From the NCBI GenBank assembly GCA_044371755.1, contig JBILSZ010000003.1, positions 8,496-72,495 on the forward strand: 64,000 nt of DNA, written 5' to 3'. A program made the translations under genes and the position numbers. Under the pieces are notes generated by a model. That model was not told the origin of the DNA. It did not search any database and was given only the letters and a program-made list of their open reading frames with translations. Shown here one piece after another: positions 51,624 to 60,202 of the stretch; the stretch's first letter is position 1, and every line of letters begins with the position of its first letter. This DNA is from JAIXWP01 sp044371755 (GTDB lineage Bacteria; Bacteroidota; Bacteroidia; Flavobacteriales_D; Sanyastnellaceae).

Positions 51624-52145
51624 ATGAAACCACTCTATTTCCTCTTGATTGGATTTGTCTTTTTCGCTGTTTCATGCGATGACATTGCGAATAAAGAAAA
51701 ACTCGTGAACTCGCCTGGCCCGGATGATTCGGTATTTGCCGTACAACAGGGACCATTTCACTTTAGCATGAAGCTTCCAAAAAGGCTGGTGGCTGAGAAT
51801 ATGCCTATTATCCTATTTAAAGAAAACACTGGCGATTTGGTCATCTCTTTGGGCGAAAATATTTATCTCAAAGTATCTCAGCAAATCAAAGATTTGAGAG
51901 TGCTTGCGAACGACTTAATGACCACAGATTCTGAAATTTATATTATCGAAAGAGTAGAGCAAAATGGAACCGAATTTGTCTACAAACAAGTGTTACCCGA
52001 CAACTCTTTTGCATCTTATCATTACAAGGCCATGATCTCGAAAACGGATTTGCCATATTACATAGAGACAGATGAGTCGCGGACCTACACAAAATCGGAG
52101 ATTGATGTTATTCGCATGATTGCCCAGTCGCTGGCGCCTCTTTAG
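51624..52145 (+). CDS. Predicted lipoprotein
   Basis: 173 residues; MKPLYFLLIGFVFFAVSC is a lipoprotein signal with Cys18 (AVSC). The mature part has no recognised domain: SFASYHYKAMISKTDLPYYIETDESRTYTKSEIDVIRMIAQSLAPL is mixed alpha/beta. It converges on the methylmalonyl-CoA epimerase gene with a 4-bp stop overlap. About 108 nt separate it from the preceding lipoprotein; that spacer shows no clear promoter. Confidence 0.6.
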   Translation: MKPLYFLLIGFVFFAVSCDDIANKEKLVNSPGPDDSVFAVQQGPFHFSMKLPKRLVAENMPIILFKENTGDLVISLGENIYLKVSQQIKDLRVLANDLMTTDSEIYIIERVEQNGTEFVYKQVLPDNSFASYHYKAMISKTDLPYYIETDESRTYTKSEIDVIRMIAQSLAPL

Positions 52146-52549
52146 GCTTTTTTTTCCTGACAAAGTTCGATTAAAACACCGTTACTGTCTTTTGGGTGTA
52201 AAAAAGCGATGAGTTTATTGTCGGCTCCATCTTTGGGTTTCTCATGAATCATTTTATAACCCAACTTTATGAGTCGTTCAATCTCTTCGTGTATATCGGA
52301 GACATCAAAAGCAATATGATGAATTCCTTCTTTGTTTTTTTCTAAGAACTTTGCAATTGCAGAATCACTACTTGTGGCTTGAAGGAGTTCAATTTTATTT
52401 TCTCCTGTTTTAAAAAATGAAGTAAGAACTCCCTCGCTTTCCACCGCTTCCTGCTTGTAAGGTGCCACACCGAGAATGTCTTCGAAAATTTTATTTGATG
52501 CGGCAATATCTTTTACGGCGATTCCTATATGTTCGATTTTATTCATCAT
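52142..52549 (-). CDS. mce: Methylmalonyl-CoA epimerase
   Basis: Interconverts (S)- and (R)-methylmalonyl-CoA in the propionyl-CoA/succinyl-CoA route. 135 residues, a vicinal-oxygen-chelate protein: HIGIAVKDIAASNKIFEDILGV at the start, EGIHHIAFDVSDIHEEIERL in the middle and GVLIELCQ at the end, holding the metal-binding H, E and H residues. Start either 52549 or the next codon, also Met (52546). The ATG overlaps the upstream stop. Mutase genes are not in the window. Confidence 0.9.
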   Translation of the reverse strand: MMNKIEHIGIAVKDIAASNKIFEDILGVAPYKQEAVESEGVLTSFFKTGENKIELLQATSSDSAIAKFLEKNKEGIHHIAFDVSDIHEEIERLIKLGYKMIHEKPKDGADNKLIAFLHPKDSNGVLIELCQEKKA

Positions 52550-53391
52550 CTATTGTATTTGCGCATTTCTTTTCCCCAGAGTTGTGGTTTTGAGCCGGAA
52601 CTGTCTTTGCCAACACATTTGCGGTCGGCTGTTTTGTCAAGAAACATGACCTTCAGACTAATGATGAGGATACGGTGTTCACTACTAAAATACTGGAGCG
52701 TCGATTTGCCATCGAAGGTTGGAAAAAGATTGAGTATTGGTGTTTCGATGCTAGGCATGAAGTAGAGTCCAGGATCAGCTTTCCAACCAAAGCCCAGTTT
52801 GTAATGCAGTTGGAAAAGCATCGGGTCTGGAAATTTTTGAGGTATCGCGCCATAGAATCCATTTGCGCTTCTGTTCGAAATAATACGATAATCGAAATTC
52901 AAACCAAGCGAATTGTGAAGCCAAACGCGATCTACCACTTGAATGATATTGGATGCATTGAAAAAAGCTCCAACAAAAGACTCGGAAAAAGTGGCGCGAT
53001 TGGTAGTTTCTACCAGTGCTGAACCATCGGACACTACCCCAGCAAACTGCTCTTTTCCTCTAAGCATTTTGAAATGAATACCATAATCCATGTGATGAAT
53101 GAGGTAGAGATCTTCCAAGAATTTGTGGCGGCCCACTTCTGCATAAAATCCTATTCGGGAACCTGGATCGAATCTGCCCGAATAAACAGTATCATTGCTT
53201 AATTCACCTTCTCCACGAAGTGTTTCGAAACGATTGCCAGTTACACCGGGCATCAAGGTGATACCTGGCGCAAATTGCCAGCCTCGGCTGAGATATGCAT
53301 TTTCACCATAAAGCTTTGCTTTTTGGCGCGAGGACTGCGACCAAGCCATTAGAGGCAAGACCAATGCGATAAGAAGTGCTAATCTTTTCAT
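52546..53391 (-). CDS. Predicted outer-membrane beta-barrel protein
   Basis: 281 residues from MKRLALLIALVLPLMAWSQ (signal peptide); the frame extends to 53415. Repeated amphipathic strands with aromatic girdles (GIHFKMLRGKEQ, LHNSLGLNFDYRII, LFQLHYKLGFGWKADPGLYFMPSIETP) suggest a barrel. The last ~25 residues are polar and basic (KTADRKCVGKDSSGSKPQLWGKEMRKYNR) and contain one cysteine. No family recognised. The stop and the next ATG overlap (ATGA). Confidence 0.6.
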   Translation of the reverse strand: MKRLALLIALVLPLMAWSQSSRQKAKLYGENAYLSRGWQFAPGITLMPGVTGNRFETLRGEGELSNDTVYSGRFDPGSRIGFYAEVGRHKFLEDLYLIHHMDYGIHFKMLRGKEQFAGVVSDGSALVETTNRATFSESFVGAFFNASNIIQVVDRVWLHNSLGLNFDYRIISNRSANGFYGAIPQKFPDPMLFQLHYKLGFGWKADPGLYFMPSIETPILNLFPTFDGKSTLQYFSSEHRILIISLKVMFLDKTADRKCVGKDSSGSKPQLWGKEMRKYNR

Positions 53392-53432
53392 GACCTGCAA
53401 GTTGAGACTATTCAATCAACTTCACAAAGCCC

Positions 53433-54782
53433 TCAATTATTGTTTACTAACCGAAGGATATTCGTTTCTACTTCTTCGCTATCCCAGATATCGAAAATGT
53501 CAGGGCGATCCATCACTTTTTTCATGATTTCATCCTGCTGGATGCCATTTTGAAGTGCTTCGGCGTAAGGGATATGCGAAAAACTAACTTGAGAATATAG
53601 TGGCATCCACAAATGCGGGTATTTGGCTGAAAAGCGCGCTTCGATTTTTTTCTGAAGCAAAAAGCGCTCATCGGCTGTTTTGTCTCGCATTTCGATGTAA
53701 TTTCTCAAAGCCAATTGAAGAATGGCGTCCCCTGCGGGTTTGCGGAGGCGCGTATACTCTTTGAACATCTCGCTCCAATTGTCTTCATAGGTATCCATGA
53801 GTTCTGACAGCACCGTACAATCTTCAAATCCAGCGTTCATTCCTTGTCCATAGAAAGGCACAATAGCATGTGCGGCATCTCCCATGAGGCAAATTTTATC
53901 TTGGTAATGCCAAGGGTTGCACCTTGTCATGACCAAGCTGGCTGTAGGATTGTTCCGGTAGTCGGCAAGTAATTCAGGCATTAGAGGCACTGCATCACCA
54001 AAATATTTATTGAAGAAAGCCATGATTTCTTCGTCGGTATGCAGGTTTTCGAAAGCATCTTTTCCTTCAAAAGCCATGAAAAGTGTACAAGTAAAACTGC
54101 GGTCTGGATTGGGTAATGCAATCATCATGAATTCTCCGCGAGGCCAAATGTGCAGGCCATTTGGATCCATTTGATAATCGCCATCTGCGGAAGGGGGAAT
54201 TTCTAATTCCTTATATCCATGCGACAAATATTCTTGAGAGTAGTCAAAACGATCGAGGCGCTGCAAACGTGATCTCACCGCTGAGAAGGCCCCATCCGTC
54301 CCGAAGACACGATCGAATTGGAATTGCTTTGTGGTGTTGCTTTTTGTGTCTTGAAAAATGATTGTGTTTGTGTCGAGTTGTATGTCTTTGCAGGTATGGT
54401 CAAAGTAAAGACTGACGTTTTCGAACTCATCCGCGCATTTCAGCAAGGTTTGGTTCAGCAGTCCTCTCGAAACTGAATAGATAGCCTGACCTTCTTTGCC
54501 ATAGGGTTGATAGGTGATTTCTCCTTGAATTGAATGCATTAATCGACCTGTCATGGGCAAGGCGACTTTGTTTATTTCTGTTTCAATTCCCGCGCCCTTC
54601 AGTCCTCGCCATCCTCTTTCACTTAATGCAAGGTTGATAGATTTGCCTTGCACGATTTTTACTTGTCTAATGTCCGAACGGCGATCAAAGACATGCACAT
54701 CATGACCTTTTTTTGCCAGATATACCGCCCAAAGGCTTCCTACAAGTCCACCTCCCACGATGGCTAGACGTTCTTTTTTCAT
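53433..54782 (-). CDS. kmo: Kynurenine 3-monooxygenase
   Basis: FAD-dependent hydroxylase converting kynurenine to 3-hydroxykynurenine in tryptophan breakdown or NAD synthesis. 449 residues, membrane-associated C-terminus. Rossmann FAD site VGGGLVGSLWAVYLAKKG near residue 8, second FAD motif GDAAHAIVPFYGQGMNAGFEDC near 295, and RDxxxR-like VRSRLQRL. The full-length match to KMO, e.g. QGKSINLALSERGWRGLKGAGIE, is strong. No kynureninase, tryptophan dioxygenase or 3-hydroxyanthranilate genes are here. ATGA-coupled to the upstream cystathionine enzyme. Confidence 0.93.
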   Translation of the reverse strand: MKKERLAIVGGGLVGSLWAVYLAKKGHDVHVFDRRSDIRQVKIVQGKSINLALSERGWRGLKGAGIETEINKVALPMTGRLMHSIQGEITYQPYGKEGQAIYSVSRGLLNQTLLKCADEFENVSLYFDHTCKDIQLDTNTIIFQDTKSNTTKQFQFDRVFGTDGAFSAVRSRLQRLDRFDYSQEYLSHGYKELEIPPSADGDYQMDPNGLHIWPRGEFMMIALPNPDRSFTCTLFMAFEGKDAFENLHTDEEIMAFFNKYFGDAVPLMPELLADYRNNPTASLVMTRCNPWHYQDKICLMGDAAHAIVPFYGQGMNAGFEDCTVLSELMDTYEDNWSEMFKEYTRLRKPAGDAILQLALRNYIEMRDKTADERFLLQKKIEARFSAKYPHLWMPLYSQVSFSHIPYAEALQNGIQQDEIMKKVMDRPDIFDIWDSEEVETNILRLVNNN

Positions 54783-55924
54783 AGTGAATCGAGGGCTTGT
54801 TTCAAGTCTTGTATCAAATCTTCTTCGTCTTCTACTCCAACACTCAAGCGCAGCAAGCTGTCTACGAGGCCGGTTTTAATTCTCTCTTCTCTTGGAATAG
54901 AGGCGTGTGTCATTGAAGCGGGGTGCCCTACTAGAGATTCTACACCACCGAGGGATTCAGCAAGTGAAAACACCTCAAGTTTTTGAGCGAGTTTTGATGC
55001 TTCCTCGAAAGAATCAGACTTGAGTGTAAAGGAGATCATACCTCCAAAATCGCGCATTTGTTTTTTTGCAACTGCATGGTTTGGGTGGTCCTCAAAACCT
55101 GGCCAATATACTTTTCCAACTTTGGGATGGGCTTTGAGGAAGTGCGCCACTGCAGCTCCGTTGGAGCAATGTGCTTTCATTCGAAGGTGAAGGGTTTTTA
55201 GCCCTCTTAATACTAAAAAGCTATCCATCGGTCCGGGAGTAGCTCCGCATGAGTTGGCAATGAAAGCCAATTGCTCGTAGAGCGCATCGCTATTGGTCAT
55301 GAGAGCTCCCATCACCACATCACTGTGGCCACCAAGATATTTAGTGGCGCTGTGCATGGCAATGTCAGCACCCATATCAAGTGGGTTTTGGAGATAAGGC
55401 GAAGCAAACGTATTGTCGACGAGCGTGATGAGTGAGTTGACTTTAGCAATAGTCACCAATTCATGGATATCGATGATTTTCATCATCGGATTGGTAGGTG
55501 TTTCGAGCCATAGCATTTTGGTTTTAGCATTCACAGTTTGTTTGACCAATTCCAAATCATGCATATCGATGAAATGAAAGACAATACCATAATTAGCAAA
55601 AACTTTAGTAAACATGCGGTATGTGCCACCATACAAGTCGTCGGTAGCGATGACTTCATCGCCAGGGCGGAGTAGTTTTATCACAGCGTCTGCCGCACCC
55701 ATACCGCTTGAGAAGCAAAGGCCATGTTTCGCATTTTCGAGAGCAGCGAGACATTTTTCAAGAGCTGTGCGTGTAGGGTTTTTACCTCTTGCGTAAGCGT
55801 ATCCCTTATGTTGACCGGGGGCTTCCTGCACGTAAGTAGAGGTTTGATAGATAGGAGTCATAATGGCTCCGGTGGTAGGGTCAGGCTCTTGTCCAGCATG
55901 GATGGCCTTTGTGCCGAATTTCAT
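54779..55924 (-). CDS. Cystathionine gamma-synthase/lyase family PLP enzyme
   Basis: 381 residues. The Schiff-base lysine is K195 in HSATKYLGGHSDVVMG. YQTSTYVQEAPGQHKGYAYARGKNPTRTALE, TDDLYGGTYRMF and GGVESLVGHPASMTHASIP are typical of the CGS/CBL/CGL group. Gamma-synthase in methionine synthesis, beta-lyase or gamma-lyase cannot be separated by eye. ATGA overlaps tie it to DedA upstream and kmo downstream. Confidence 0.9.
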   Translation of the reverse strand: MKFGTKAIHAGQEPDPTTGAIMTPIYQTSTYVQEAPGQHKGYAYARGKNPTRTALEKCLAALENAKHGLCFSSGMGAADAVIKLLRPGDEVIATDDLYGGTYRMFTKVFANYGIVFHFIDMHDLELVKQTVNAKTKMLWLETPTNPMMKIIDIHELVTIAKVNSLITLVDNTFASPYLQNPLDMGADIAMHSATKYLGGHSDVVMGALMTNSDALYEQLAFIANSCGATPGPMDSFLVLRGLKTLHLRMKAHCSNGAAVAHFLKAHPKVGKVYWPGFEDHPNHAVAKKQMRDFGGMISFTLKSDSFEEASKLAQKLEVFSLAESLGGVESLVGHPASMTHASIPREERIKTGLVDSLLRLSVGVEDEEDLIQDLKQALDSL

Positions 55925-56568
55925 ATAGATTTTTTACTTCTTTGTTCTTTACGATGAGCGATATAGGTACGAATCACTATTACAGTAGTGATCAATATAA
56001 AACCTAATACAATATACTCCACGTAGTGTTTAATATTAGGGAATTGATTTCCCAGAAAATATCCAATTAAGCTGAGGGAGAATATCCAAAGGGCGCCTCC
56101 GATGAAGTTGAACAACATGAAGGTTTTGAAATCTACTTTAATGACGCCAGCTAAAATTGGAGCGAAAGTTCGAATTATCGGGAGGAAGCGACCAAGTACC
56201 AACGTTTTTCCGCCATGTTTTTCGTAGAAAGAGCGCGTTACGTCTACATATTTCTTTTTAAAAAACATAGATTCATTCCTTTCAAAAACGGGGGGACCTA
56301 CTTTCATACCGAAATAATATCCGAACAAACTGCCAGCGACTGCGGCGCCAAACATTGAAAGTGAAAGTGTGGTAATGCTGACATCTAATAGTTCTGGTTG
56401 GGTGCTGCATATTAAACCAGCAAGGAAAATTAATGAGTCGCCTGGCAAGAAGAAACCGAAGAGGATTCCATTCTCTGCAAACACGATCAATAATATTAGC
56501 ACCAACCCTCCGTATTGAATGATCGTTTCTGGGTTGGTAAGGCTTTTTATAAATTCCCAAATCTCCAT
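55921..56568 (-). CDS. DedA family membrane protein
   Basis: 215 residues from MEIWEFIKSLTNPETIIQ (the frame extends to 56577). DedA/VTT domain with amphipathic re-entrant loop GFFLPGDSLIFLAGLI and the FLPIIRTFAPILAGVIKVDFKTFMLFNFIGGALW stretch that carries the conserved arginine. These proteins act in lipid (undecaprenyl phosphate) flipping or membrane homeostasis. First gene of DedA-CGS-kmo, joined by ATGA overlaps. Confidence 0.93.
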   Translation of the reverse strand: MEIWEFIKSLTNPETIIQYGGLVLILLIVFAENGILFGFFLPGDSLIFLAGLICSTQPELLDVSITTLSLSMFGAAVAGSLFGYYFGMKVGPPVFERNESMFFKKKYVDVTRSFYEKHGGKTLVLGRFLPIIRTFAPILAGVIKVDFKTFMLFNFIGGALWIFSLSLIGYFLGNQFPNIKHYVEYIVLGFILITTVIVIRTYIAHRKEQRSKKSI

Positions 56569-56600
56569 TGTGCGCAAGGTAGTCAGAAACCATTATTCAC

Positions 56601-56632
56601 AAAAAAAAACGACCTGATATTACTCAGGCCCA
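56601..56632 (-). terminator. Terminator of the radical SAM gene
   Basis: On the minus strand CCTGA (complement of 56624-56628) pairs with TCAGG (complement of 56613-56617), followed by nine T residues (56601-56609). The gene's stop codon lies in the stem. Confidence 0.65.
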
Positions 56633-57646
56633 AACCTTTGTTCCCTCGGAGCAATTGGCGCAAATATCAATACTTTCTCTATTGGTAAAGAGTTGTTTTC
56701 TAAAGCTTTGATAAGCAGGGTTTTTCCAAATCTCATGAAAACTTAAAACTTGCAAATCACCCATTTGATGTTTTGCATCTTTATCAAAACAGCATGGCAC
56801 GACCTTTCCATCCCAAGTAATGACTGCCCCCATCCACATTCGGCGGCATTCATTTTTTAGTTCATTTTTTATATGATACGTACCATCGGATTTTCGGGTA
56901 TAGCGGCTATATTTTTCGATAGTTGGAATAAGTGGATGATTGTCCCTTGGATCATAAACTTGAGCTGTTTTGAAACGCAACTCATCTACCCCAAGTTCTT
57001 CGGCAAGTTTTTTTACCTCATCGATCTGGTGCTCATTGGGTTTTACCACGAGAAATTGAAAGATGACAAATGGCGTTTGTGATTGGAGGTCTTTTTTTGC
57101 TTTGATTAGAGTGCGTGTGCCTTCAATTACCTTTTGTAAGTCTCCATTTACGCGGTACTGTTCGTAAACACTTTGAGTGGTGCCATCGATTGAAATAATG
57201 ATTCGATCCAAACCTGATTTTATGGTTTTAATGGCATTTGACTCACTTAAAAAGTGAGCATTTGTGCTTGTTGCGGTATAGATTTTTTGTTTAGAGACCA
57301 ATGAAATTAACTCAAAAAATTTGGGGTGAATGTACGGTTCACCTTGAAAGTAAAAATTCACGTAGGATACATGTTTAGAAAGTCCATGCATCCAGCGTTC
57401 AAGATTTTCTGTTTTTAGATTGCCGGTATCTCTTGAAAAGGCTTTTAAACCCGAAGGGCACTCTGGGCAGCCCAGATTACAGGCGGTTGTGGGCTCTATG
57501 GATAGCGAGTAGGGAAGGCCCCATACGATGGGCCGCCTAGTCCATTTAGTAAGGTAATAGGATGTGACTAGAAGGAATAGATTAGCGACCTTCGAAGGAT
57601 TTAATTTCGAAATGATACGAAAGGAATCTTGGGTCGCAGCATTCAT
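56624..57646 (-). CDS. Radical SAM/SPASM protein
   Basis: 340 residues. The SAM-cluster motif C56-x3-C60-x2-C63 reads CNLGCPEC. EPTTACNLGCPECPSGL and FYFQGEPYIHPKFF fit the family. A C-terminal SPASM region has four or more cysteines (ECRRMW, VPCCFDK, CANCSEG), for auxiliary Fe-S clusters. It probably modifies a peptide or protein, or a lipid or sugar. No precursor peptide gene was found beside it. The N-terminal ~35 residues (NLFLLVTSYYLTKWTRRPIVWG) could associate with the membrane. Divergent from the DUF5686 gene. Confidence 0.85.
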   Translation of the reverse strand: MNAATQDSFRIISKLNPSKVANLFLLVTSYYLTKWTRRPIVWGLPYSLSIEPTTACNLGCPECPSGLKAFSRDTGNLKTENLERWMHGLSKHVSYVNFYFQGEPYIHPKFFELISLVSKQKIYTATSTNAHFLSESNAIKTIKSGLDRIIISIDGTTQSVYEQYRVNGDLQKVIEGTRTLIKAKKDLQSQTPFVIFQFLVVKPNEHQIDEVKKLAEELGVDELRFKTAQVYDPRDNHPLIPTIEKYSRYTRKSDGTYHIKNELKNECRRMWMGAVITWDGKVVPCCFDKDAKHQMGDLQVLSFHEIWKNPAYQSFRKQLFTNRESIDICANCSEGTKVWA

Positions 57647-57732
57647 ATGTTATGAAAATAAATCTAAGTTTTGATTACTCTTGTAGTAATTCTTCAAAAG
57701 TAAACGTCTTGACCTTGACCATTACGAAAATT

Positions 57733-60153
57733 ATGAAAAGATTTTACCTTGTACTCAGCATGTTGTTTTTTGTGGCTTCATTGGATGCACAAATTACCGT
57801 TTCTGGCCGCACTATTGACTCTCAAACGGGAGAGTCTCTAGCGTTTGTTGCTGTTTTTGCCAAAGGCACTCAAAATGGCGGCTACTCGGATATAGATGGA
57901 TATTTCACCTTAAATAATATCAATCAAGGCGCAACAATCGTTTTTCACTATGTCGGATATGAGCCGATGGAAATTGTTTGGAGCGATTCAGGCCCGAGGA
58001 CTGTTCGGCTCATTTCTATTCAGAAAACGCTCGCAGAAGTAGTGATTAGACCAGGTGAAAATCCTGCGGAGAGAATTATAAATCGCGCCATAGAGAATAG
58101 GGATAAGAACAATCCCGAACGTTCATTCGGTTTTACATACGATAGTTATAATAAATTGTTCTTTGATCTTGTTCCAGATACTGCTACCGAAGGATGGAAA
58201 AAAATGCAGCAAGATGCAGAAGCGGTAAGAGACTTTAAACAGCTCGAAAAGATGCACATGTTTTTGATTGAAACAGTGAGTCAACGAAAGTTTTTACCTC
58301 CGAATAATAGTGAAGAAAAGATTGTAGCTACGAGGGTTTCAGGGTTACAGAATCCAGATTTTGCATTGTTGGGAACTCAGCTGCAAAGCTTTAGTTTTTA
58401 TGGAGATTATGTAGAGATTTTGTCTGCAAAATATCTCAGTCCACTCACCAAAGGGAGTCCCAAAAAGTATCTGTTTATTATTGAGGACACCACATACATA
58501 AACGCGGATACGGTGTTTACAATTTCCTTTAGGCCTCGAAAGGGAAAGAATTTTGAAGGCATGAAAGGACAATTGTTTATCAATACAGATGGTTATGCGA
58601 TTCAAAATGTCATCGCTGAGCCTAATGAGAATGCGGGTGATTTTAGCATACGCATTCAGCAGCAGTATCAGAAGATCGATGACAAGGCTTGGTTTCCGGT
58701 TCAACTGAACTCCTTTTTACAAATACCCATTAACGTGGATGGATTTGATACATTCGGCGAAGGGCGTTCCTACATGCAAAATATTCAGCTCAACCCTCCC
58801 CTTCGTGCACGCGACTTTACCCCCGTGACTATGATGATGGATAAAAATGCTTTCAATCAACCTGATAGTTTATGGAGAAAGTATAGGCCATATGAATTGG
58901 ATACATTGGATCTAGAGACATACCGCACAATAGATAGCATTGGAAGGGCTGAAAACTTGGATGCGAGATTGAATGTGCTTACCTCGTTGGCGTCTGGGCG
59001 CATTCCAATGGGCCCTGTTGATTTTGATTTGATGAAGTTGCTTCGATTTAATGATTATGAAGGGTTAAGATTGGGAGCCGGTTTGCGCACCAATGACAAA
59101 GTATCTCCGTATTATTCTATTGGTGGATACTGGGCTTACGGATTTAAAGATAAAAGGCAGAAGTTTGGAGGCGATCTGCAGTTGAATTTATATCGCAAGC
59201 GCGATGCTTGGTTGAAGTTGATTTATGAAAATGATGTGAGAGAAGTTGGCGGAAACCAGATAGAGCGGCCTCAACGTGGGTTATTACTCGCCAATATTTA
59301 TCCAATCTTCGTCAATAGAATGGATCGATACGAAAAATATGAAGTGCAATTAAATGGACGAGCGGTCCGAAATTTCACTTTGAATGCTTTTGCTAATCAG
59401 CAGCGTGTCTCACCCTATCAGGATATCAGTTTTAATACAGCGCTAACCACCGATGTAGCGACTACTTCCATTCGTCAGACACAATTTGATTTGTTTGAAG
59501 TGGGTGGTACCTTACGTTGGGCGCCCGGTGAAAAATTGGTCAGAATGAAACAAAAGGAAATGCGTTTGTTTGGTCGCTATCCTGTCATTTGGCTCAAGTT
59601 CACTCAAGGTTTTGATAATGTCGGCACTGGCGATTTCAACTATCAGCGATTCGATGCGATGGTAGAAAAGACATTCTTAATAAAGAATCTAGGAACAACA
59701 GCTTTGCGTTTGATTGTGGGTAAAGTGATAAATCCCGTACCATTCACATTACTCTACAACGCTCGCGGAACCTATGATAACTTCGGTGTGTTTTCACCTG
59801 ATGCCTTCGAAACTGTTCGCACCAATGAATTTCAACACTCAGAGTTTGCGATGTTCCAGTTTAGACACAGCTTCAAGGATCTTCTTTTCAAAAGAGAAAA
59901 TTTCAGACCTCAATTGGTACTGGTTCATAATATGATGATCGGCAAGCTCGCAAAGGAACAAACTGAACGATACGACTTTGAGCCACAGGCAGCTTCTTTA
60001 GGATATTATGAAAGCGGTTTTCAAATTGATCGTTTGGTGGTATCCAATTTATCCGGTCTGGGTATAGGCGTTTTTTATCGATATGGGCCGTATTCCATGG
60101 ATGGGACTAAAGATAATTTGGCAATAAAAATTACCAGTGTTTTGAATTTCTAG
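57733..60153 (+). CDS. DUF5686 protein with carboxypeptidase-like regulatory domain
   Basis: 806 residues from MKRFYLVLSMLFFVASLDAQ (signal peptide); the frame extends to 57652. Residues ~22-105 are a CarboxypepD-regulatory-like beta domain (ITVSGRTIDSQTGESLAFVAVFAKGT ... YFTLNNI). DUF5686 follows (FAGE.. NPERSFGFTYDSYNKLFFD, LQIPINVDGFDTFGEGRSYMQ) and the C-terminal half is an outer-membrane barrel of TonB-receptor-like strands. The function of DUF5686 proteins is unsettled. A copy of the palindrome right arm (site C, 58117-58134) falls in the ERSFGF coding segment. The bidirectional terminator follows. Confidence 0.85.
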   Translation: MKRFYLVLSMLFFVASLDAQITVSGRTIDSQTGESLAFVAVFAKGTQNGGYSDIDGYFTLNNINQGATIVFHYVGYEPMEIVWSDSGPRTVRLISIQKTLAEVVIRPGENPAERIINRAIENRDKNNPERSFGFTYDSYNKLFFDLVPDTATEGWKKMQQDAEAVRDFKQLEKMHMFLIETVSQRKFLPPNNSEEKIVATRVSGLQNPDFALLGTQLQSFSFYGDYVEILSAKYLSPLTKGSPKKYLFIIEDTTYINADTVFTISFRPRKGKNFEGMKGQLFINTDGYAIQNVIAEPNENAGDFSIRIQQQYQKIDDKAWFPVQLNSFLQIPINVDGFDTFGEGRSYMQNIQLNPPLRARDFTPVTMMMDKNAFNQPDSLWRKYRPYELDTLDLETYRTIDSIGRAENLDARLNVLTSLASGRIPMGPVDFDLMKLLRFNDYEGLRLGAGLRTNDKVSPYYSIGGYWAYGFKDKRQKFGGDLQLNLYRKRDAWLKLIYENDVREVGGNQIERPQRGLLLANIYPIFVNRMDRYEKYEVQLNGRAVRNFTLNAFANQQRVSPYQDISFNTALTTDVATTSIRQTQFDLFEVGGTLRWAPGEKLVRMKQKEMRLFGRYPVIWLKFTQGFDNVGTGDFNYQRFDAMVEKTFLIKNLGTTALRLIVGKVINPVPFTLLYNARGTYDNFGVFSPDAFETVRTNEFQHSEFAMFQFRHSFKDLLFKRENFRPQLVLVHNMMIGKLAKEQTERYDFEPQAASLGYYESGFQIDRLVVSNLSGLGIGVFYRYGPYSMDGTKDNLAIKITSVLNF
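58117..58134 (+). repeat. Half-copy of the palindrome (site C)
   Basis: GAACGTTCATTCGGTTTT at 58117-58134 is identical over 18 nt to 35531-35548. Left of it CCC replaces the rest of the left arm. It is in-frame in the conserved ERSFGF segment of the DUF5686 gene. Confidence 0.5.
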
Positions 60154-60157
60154 AACA

Positions 60158-60190
60158 AAAAAAAGCCCCTCAACTGAGGGGCTTTTAATA
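60158..60190. terminator. Bidirectional terminator
   Basis: A-rich run, AAAAGCCCCTCA (60161-60172), loop AC, TGAGGGGCTTTT (60175-60186). It lies between the convergent DUF5686 and adhesin genes. Confidence 0.9.
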
Positions 60191-60202
60191 TTCAAAATTC
60201 GA

